Positions 7,741-11,998 of a stretch of 11,998 bases of DNA are shown piece by piece. The DNA lies in the NCBI RefSeq assembly GCF_003788695.1, contig NZ_RARA01000009.1, positions 1 to 11,998 on the forward strand, given 5' to 3'. How positions within the stretch are numbered: the stretch's first letter is position 1; each line of letters opens with the position of its first letter. The notes under the pieces were generated by a model. It searched no databases and was not told the origin of the DNA. It saw only the letters and a list, made by a program, of their open reading frames with translations. The position numbers and the translations under genes are program-made. The DNA comes from Candidatus Cardinium hertigii. GTDB lineage: Bacteria > Bacteroidota > Bacteroidia > Cytophagales_A > Amoebophilaceae.

Positions 7741-10700
7741 ATGCACGATTTTTGCCATTTGCATTGCCATACCGAATATTCTCTGCTGGATGGCGCAGCT
7801 AAGGTAAAAAGTTTGGTAGCAGCCACTAAACAGTTGGGTATGCAGGCATTGGCCATTACAGATCATGGCAATATGTTTGGGGTTCCCCATTTTGTAGCAG
7901 CTGCAGCAAAGGAAAAGGTTAAGCCCATTATAGGATGCGAAATGTATATGGCACCTAATAGGCATGACCATAAAGATAAAACCCGTTACCACCAATTATT
8001 ACTTGCCAAAAATGCTATAGGCTATCAGAACCTTATCAAACTTTGCTCCTTGGGGTTTTTAGAAGGCTATTATTATAAACCACGAATTGATAAAGCCTTA
8101 CTTAAACAGTATAAAGAGGGATTAATAGCTACTACCTGTTGCTTAGGTGCAGAGATCCCTAGAGCCATTATCCAATATGGAGAAGCAGCTGCAGAAAAAC
8201 TATTTTTAGAATGGCTAGATCTATTTGGAGAAGATTATTATATTGAAATTCAAAGACATAATATTAAAGAGCAAAATATTTGCAATCCAGTCCTGCTCCA
8301 TTGGGCTAAGAAATATGATGTGAAGATCATTGCTACGAATGATGTGCATTACATTACGAAGCAGGATAGTGTTGCGCAGGATGTGCTACTTTGTTTGCAG
8401 ACCGGACAAGATTATCATGATCCCAATCGCATGCGATTTAGCAACGATCAGTTTTTTTTAAAGTCTCCAGTAGAGATGGCATTGCTTTTTGCAGATATAC
8501 CAGCTGCCATTACCAATACAATAGCATTGGTAGAAAGGATAGAAACCCCTTGTCTGGCACGGGATATCCTTTTGCCTATTTTTAGTCTTCCAGATGGATT
8601 TACAGACCCAAATCTTTACCTAAAGCATTTAACTTTTTCTGGTGCCCGTTCCAAATATGGAACCATTTCTGTAGAAGTAGAAAGTAGGCTCAATTATGAA
8701 TTGGCTACCATTATGCAGACAAATTTTGCCAGTTATTTTTTAATTGTGCAAGATTTTATTGATGCCGCTACACGATTAGGCGTTATAGTAGGACCGGGGA
8801 GAGGTTCTATAGCAGGTTCTCTCGTAGCTTTTTGTATAGGTATTACGAAAGTAGACCCTTTGCGCTATAATTTGCTATTTGAACGCTTTCTTAACCCAGA
8901 ACGGGTTTCTATGCCCGATATAGATGTGGATTTTGATGATGAAGGACGTAAAAAAGTAATTGATTATGTAGTTGAAAAATATGGCAAAAGTCAAGTAGCC
9001 TCCATTATTACTTTTGGCAGCATGGCTGCTAAATCTGCTATACGGGATGTAGCACGTGTATTGGGTATGCCCCTGGCACGTGCCAATTATATAGCGAAGC
9101 GCATTCCAGATAAATTAGGCATTACGTTAGCGGAAGCCTTTGAAGAGGTAGCTGAACTGGCTGCCATAAAAAAAGCTATTACTACATCAGAAGGGCAAGT
9201 GCTTGCCTTAGCTGAAACATTAGAGGGGGTAGTCCGTCATACAGGTATCCATGCCGCAGGCATGATCATAGCGCCTGATGATTTGCTGAATTATATTCCT
9301 GTTAAAACAGATAAAAATTCTGGTCTGCTAGTTACCCAATATGATGGGGCTGTTTTGGAGCAGATGGGTATGTTGAAAATGGATTTTTTGGGGCTAAAGA
9401 CGCTTAGTATCATTAAAGATGCATTATTATTGATCGAACAGAATAGAGGCATTTCTATAGATATTGATCTTATTCCATTAGATGACCCGATAACTTTTAA
9501 ACTTTACCAAACCGGTAATACCAAAGGAACCTTCCAGTTTGAATCAGAAGGGATGCGTCAATGGTTGATTAAATTACAACCGACTACTATGGAAGAGCTT
9601 ATTGCCATGAATTCCCTTTATAGACCAGGCCCTATGCAGTTTATCCCCAATTTTATTGCCCGTAAACATGGTATAGAACCCATTGAATACCCTCATCCTC
9701 TTTTAGAAGATATTCTAAAATCCACCTATGGCATCATGATTTACCAAGAGCAAATCATACAAACGGCACAGCACATGGCAGGTTATACCTTGGGTGGAGC
9801 TGATTTGTTGCGAAGGGCTATGGGTAAAAAAAAGACAGCAGAGATGGCTATGCAGCGAGATATTTTTGTGGCAGGAGCAGCTAAAGAACACAACATTTCT
9901 AAGGAAAAAGCATTAGCTGTTTTTGACATTATGGAAAAATTTGCGCAGTATGGGTTTAATCGTTCTCATTCAGCAGCCTATTCCCTAATTGCCTACCAAA
10001 CGGCTTATTTAAAGGCCAATTATCCTACCGAATATATGGCAGCTGTCTTAACCCATAACCAAGGAGATATTGAAAAAATATCTTTTTTTATGGAAGAAAG
10101 CCGTCAACAAGGCATTGCTATATTGGGACCTGATATAAATGAGAGTCAGATAAATTTTAGTGCTAATCTGCATAAAGAAATAAGAGTTGGATTAGGTGCT
10201 ATAAAAGGCACGGGTGATGCTGCTGTTACCGCTATTATACAAACCAGAAAGGCACAGGGCCCTTTTAAGGATATTTATGATTTTGTGGAATCCATAGATC
10301 TAAAAGCAGTAGGCAAAAAAACAATAGAGTGCCTTGCGCTATCCGGTGCTTTTGATTCCTTTAAAGGAACACACAGAAAGCAATATGTCTATGAAGCAGT
10401 CGGTGGTAGTTTTGTAGAAAAAATTATACAGTATGGCAATCATATTAAAAAAGAACGGATAGAGATAGGGCAATCCCTTTTTGCAGCTAGTGCTTACAGC
10501 CAAATTAAAAAACCGGAGCCAGTGGGTTGTGCGCCTTATGAGCCATTAGAACAATTGCGTATAGAGAAAGAGCTGGTTGGTTTTTATATTTCGGGTCATC
10601 CATTAGATGCATTTAAAATTGATATGGCAAGCTTTTGTAATGTAACTACAAAAAATATATTAACTTCTATTCGAAAAGTAGTATCCATCGCTGGTATCCT

Positions 10701-11178
10701 TACCGCTTGTATTATAAAACAGGATAGTAAGGGCAATGCCTTTGCTTTACTGACCTTAGCTGATTATCATGGATCCCTAACATTTGCACTTTTTGGAGAA
10801 GACTACTTAAAACACAAACATCTATTAGAAACGGACCAATTACTGTTTTTAACAGGGAATATCAGCACGCGTTATCGCAACCAAGATATACAAGTATTTA
10901 AGCCACAAACCATTAGCCTATTAAGAGATATACGGCCAAAAATGACCAAAGGCATACACCTAAAACTAGCACAGCGCCATATAAATACACAATTGGTCAA
11001 CGCATTAGAAAGTGGTCTAAAACGTTATCCAGGGAAATATCTTGTAAAGATCTCCATTGTGGATCATGAGGAACAGATGGCCATTCCTACCCTTTCCCAA
11101 CAATACCGTGTACAGCTAAACAATGAATTATTTGTATTATGTAACAAGCTTTCTATTGATTTTCTACTTTGTTCTTAG
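7741..11178 (+). CDS. dnaE: DNA polymerase III subunit alpha, copy 2
   Basis: The 1145-residue product is identical to that encoded at 3677-7114, with all key motifs kept: PHP metal site HLHCH, palm MPDIDVDF with Asp395 and Asp397, third Asp548, clamp motif QSLFA, and OB fold. Because it is identical, it is a duplicate of the replicative polymerase. It is not a divergent mutagenesis-type DnaE2 paralogue, which would differ greatly and usually travels with imuA/imuB. Being complete, with its own promoter and leader, it could double alpha-subunit dosage. Two identical copies in direct orientation are expected to be unstable by homologous recombination, so this arrangement is either very young, kept by selection, or an assembly error. 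Confidence 0.95.
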   Translation: MHDFCHLHCHTEYSLLDGAAKVKSLVAATKQLGMQALAITDHGNMFGVPHFVAAAAKEKVKPIIGCEMYMAPNRHDHKDKTRYHQLLLAKNAIGYQNLIKLCSLGFLEGYYYKPRIDKALLKQYKEGLIATTCCLGAEIPRAIIQYGEAAAEKLFLEWLDLFGEDYYIEIQRHNIKEQNICNPVLLHWAKKYDVKIIATNDVHYITKQDSVAQDVLLCLQTGQDYHDPNRMRFSNDQFFLKSPVEMALLFADIPAAITNTIALVERIETPCLARDILLPIFSLPDGFTDPNLYLKHLTFSGARSKYGTISVEVESRLNYELATIMQTNFASYFLIVQDFIDAATRLGVIVGPGRGSIAGSLVAFCIGITKVDPLRYNLLFERFLNPERVSMPDIDVDFDDEGRKKVIDYVVEKYGKSQVASIITFGSMAAKSAIRDVARVLGMPLARANYIAKRIPDKLGITLAEAFEEVAELAAIKKAITTSEGQVLALAETLEGVVRHTGIHAAGMIIAPDDLLNYIPVKTDKNSGLLVTQYDGAVLEQMGMLKMDFLGLKTLSIIKDALLLIEQNRGISIDIDLIPLDDPITFKLYQTGNTKGTFQFESEGMRQWLIKLQPTTMEELIAMNSLYRPGPMQFIPNFIARKHGIEPIEYPHPLLEDILKSTYGIMIYQEQIIQTAQHMAGYTLGGADLLRRAMGKKKTAEMAMQRDIFVAGAAKEHNISKEKALAVFDIMEKFAQYGFNRSHSAAYSLIAYQTAYLKANYPTEYMAAVLTHNQGDIEKISFFMEESRQQGIAILGPDINESQINFSANLHKEIRVGLGAIKGTGDAAVTAIIQTRKAQGPFKDIYDFVESIDLKAVGKKTIECLALSGAFDSFKGTHRKQYVYEAVGGSFVEKIIQYGNHIKKERIEIGQSLFAASAYSQIKKPEPVGCAPYEPLEQLRIEKELVGFYISGHPLDAFKIDMASFCNVTTKNILTSIRKVVSIAGILTACIIKQDSKGNAFALLTLADYHGSLTFALFGEDYLKHKHLLETDQLLFLTGNISTRYRNQDIQVFKPQTISLLRDIRPKMTKGIHLKLAQRHINTQLVNALESGLKRYPGKYLVKISIVDHEEQMAIPTLSQQYRVQLNNELFVLCNKLSIDFLLCS

Positions 11179-11245
11179 AAAATATTTCTGCCACGCACGT
11201 GAACGAACAATGGCGTCAACTTAAGGTTTAACTATTATTGATAAC

Positions 11246-11720
11246 CAAGTAGAATAGGATATTTTTTTACATTTGCTACATGGCTTCTTATTTAGCGAAT
11301 AAATTTTTTTTTTATTATTTCATAAAAAAGTGTATGATACATTTTTTTATGCAAGAGTTTTTAGGGGAAAATTTTATTTCGGAAATTAAAGATAAATTGT
11401 ATTCAGCCATATTTCAGACTATCCATTCCAAAGGCGGCCATATGTTCACACGCAGAAGGAAACTTACTTTTCCAATAGTATTTTCCACTATTTTAAAGCT
11501 AGTTAAGCGAAGTTTAGGCATAGAGTGTGAACTTATGGAACCATTAACGTACAAAATTCCTCCATCCAAGCAAGCTTTTTCCAAAGCAAGGTATAAACTT
11601 TCTCATACTGGATTTAAAGAATTATTGGAAGACAGCATTCGCATAGCTTACCAAAATGATCCTACCTATGGCACATGGAAGGGGTACAGACTTATTGCAG
11701 CAGATGGTTTTTCCCTTCGA
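11246..11720 (+). mobile_element. IS4-family insertion sequence remnant (left part)
   Basis: Sequence from the right edge of the duplication to about 11720 belongs to an IS4-family element, judged by its transposase. The left terminal inverted repeat cannot be defined because the other end is missing. It could begin anywhere from 11246 to about 11279. A -7-like TACATTTG stands at 11268-11275, without a matching TTTG 19 bases upstream. The right part is cut by the IS5-family element. Confidence 0.6.
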
Positions 11721-11765
11721 GGCCGTTGCAACAGGCCGACAGTATTGATTTTTAGATGCTTTTAG
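11280..11765 (+). pseudogene. IS4-family transposase, N-terminal fragment
   Basis: IS4-family transposases cut and paste their element using a DDE RNase-H-like domain. This frame carries the typical N-terminal part: FTRRRKLTFP (56-65), a helical stretch ILKLVKRSLG, SKQAFSKARYKLS (96-108), and TWKGYRLIAADG (132-143), where Asp142 should be the first catalytic aspartate. After SLR (145-147) homology stops. The remaining residues, GRCNRPTVLIFRCF, come from foreign sequence, and the other catalytic residues are absent. The gene is therefore broken and cannot make an active enzyme. The longest frame begins at 11280, but ATG at 11349 (MQEFLGENF) is a more plausible start because the upstream residues are a Phe/Tyr-rich AT-run translation. 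The break coincides with the inferred end of an oppositely oriented IS5 element. Family assignment is from memory of conserved motifs. Confidence 0.8.
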
Positions 11766-11998
11766 TTCATTTTGGATAGACCATTCCCCTAGCAACCTTT
11801 TAAAATGATATTTGGGGACCTGTATAAGTTATAAGCTATTGCTTCCATAAGATGTTGTGTATGCATTTTATCAATACCTATATAGCGGGCTCCCGAACTT
11901 CGGAACCAACTTTTTATACTACCAAATACACGTTCTACCTTATAGCGAGTCTTAGCTACTAATTTATTGTATCCGTTCAGTGGTGTGGCAGGGTGCTG
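11721..11998 (-). mobile_element. IS5-family insertion sequence, partial (continues past the right edge)
   Basis: The left boundary is placed at about 11721, where the IS4 reading frame loses its family sequence. There the string GGCCGTTGCAACAGGCC (11721-11737) is a near-palindromic candidate terminal repeat. The element reads on the minus strand: 51 bp of non-coding end (11738-11788), then the transposase C-terminus. The other end and any target duplication lie beyond the window. Confidence 0.65.
11789..11998 (-). CDS. IS5-family transposase, C-terminal part (5' end outside window)
   Basis: On the minus strand a frame open from the right edge gives 69 residues and then a TAG stop (11789-11791). 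It reads NKLVAKTRYKVERVFGSIKS, then WFRSSGARYIGIDKMHTQHL, then MEAIAYNLYRSPNIILKGC. The block KTRYKVERVFGSIKxWF...ARYxGxxKxHxQHLMEAIAYNL is the hallmark C-terminal end of IS5-family DDE transposases, with the catalytic Glu in KVERVFG (residue 22 of the visible part). The ORF has no start in the window because it begins to the right. No frameshift is seen in the visible part, so this copy may be intact. The element appears to have inserted into the IS4 transposase gene. Confidence 0.85.
   Translation of the reverse strand, partial: QHPATPLNGYNKLVAKTRYKVERVFGSIKSWFRSSGARYIGIDKMHTQHLMEAIAYNLYRSPNIILKGC

Larger units (their letters stand above)
7182..11245 (+). repeat. Tandem duplication of the dnaE unit, copy 2 (4064 bp)
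   Basis: This is the head-to-tail second copy, immediately adjacent to copy 1 with no bases between. The left end lacks the tRNA-side sequence (…AGTTGT) found before copy 1. The right end continues into different sequence (CAAGTAGAATAGG) leading to an IS4 transposase. The original locus was therefore probably tRNA-His, one unit, then the IS4 region. Confidence 0.95.

Noticed and set aside
7741..11178. Second dnaE as an error-prone DnaE2 paralogue
   Set aside because: The two proteins are identical in all 1145 residues and no imuA/imuB-like gene is present.
3118..11245. Composite transposon or phage carrying dnaE
   Set aside because: No IS lies at the left edge, there are no terminal inverted repeats, and the unit has no integrase or transposase gene. 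A plain tandem duplication explains the data.

Overview
The window reads as a chromosome segment of an AT-rich member of the Bacteroidota. The clue from sequence is a textbook Bacteroidota promoter (TTTG, 19 bases, TAnnTTTG). Starts also lack clear Shine-Dalgarno sites, AT-ending codons are common, and the housekeeping genes look Bacteroidota-like. Decayed insertion sequences of the IS4 and IS5 families, together with a TPR-rich secreted protein, would fit an intracellular symbiont of the Cardinium/Amoebophilus type. That placement is inference, not proof.

Left part (1-3117): the 3' part of gyrA (DNA gyrase subunit A, C-terminal beta-pinwheel plus a glutamate-rich tail) is followed after 50 bp by a 594-residue exported TPR protein. 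Its N-terminal linker contains a 4 x 21 bp in-frame tandem repeat and two strong hairpins. A weak AT-rich terminator candidate and a tRNA-His gene (anticodon GTG) follow.

Central part (3118-11245): a 4064-bp unit is present twice, head to tail, with no bases between the copies. The two proteins it encodes are identical in both copies, and I saw no base difference by eye. Each unit carries its own promoter, a 99-residue two-helix membrane protein made of two similar halves, a pair of DnaA-box-like 9-mers spaced 21 bp apart, a 13-bp stem-loop in the leader, and a complete 1145-residue dnaE (replicative DNA polymerase III alpha subunit). The window therefore encodes two intact, identical copies of an enzyme that is normally single-copy. 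This is either a very recent tandem amplification or an assembly artefact.

Right part (11246-11998): an IS4-family transposase gene begins about 35 bp (by the longest ORF) to 100 bp (by the more likely start) after the duplication. It is cut off just after its first catalytic aspartate by an IS5-family element in the opposite orientation. Only the C-terminal 69 codons of the IS5 transposase lie inside the window, on the minus strand, reading in from the right edge.

Functionally, gyrA and dnaE are both replication genes. The TPR protein is probably envelope-associated and unrelated. The linked 99-residue membrane protein has no function I can assign.
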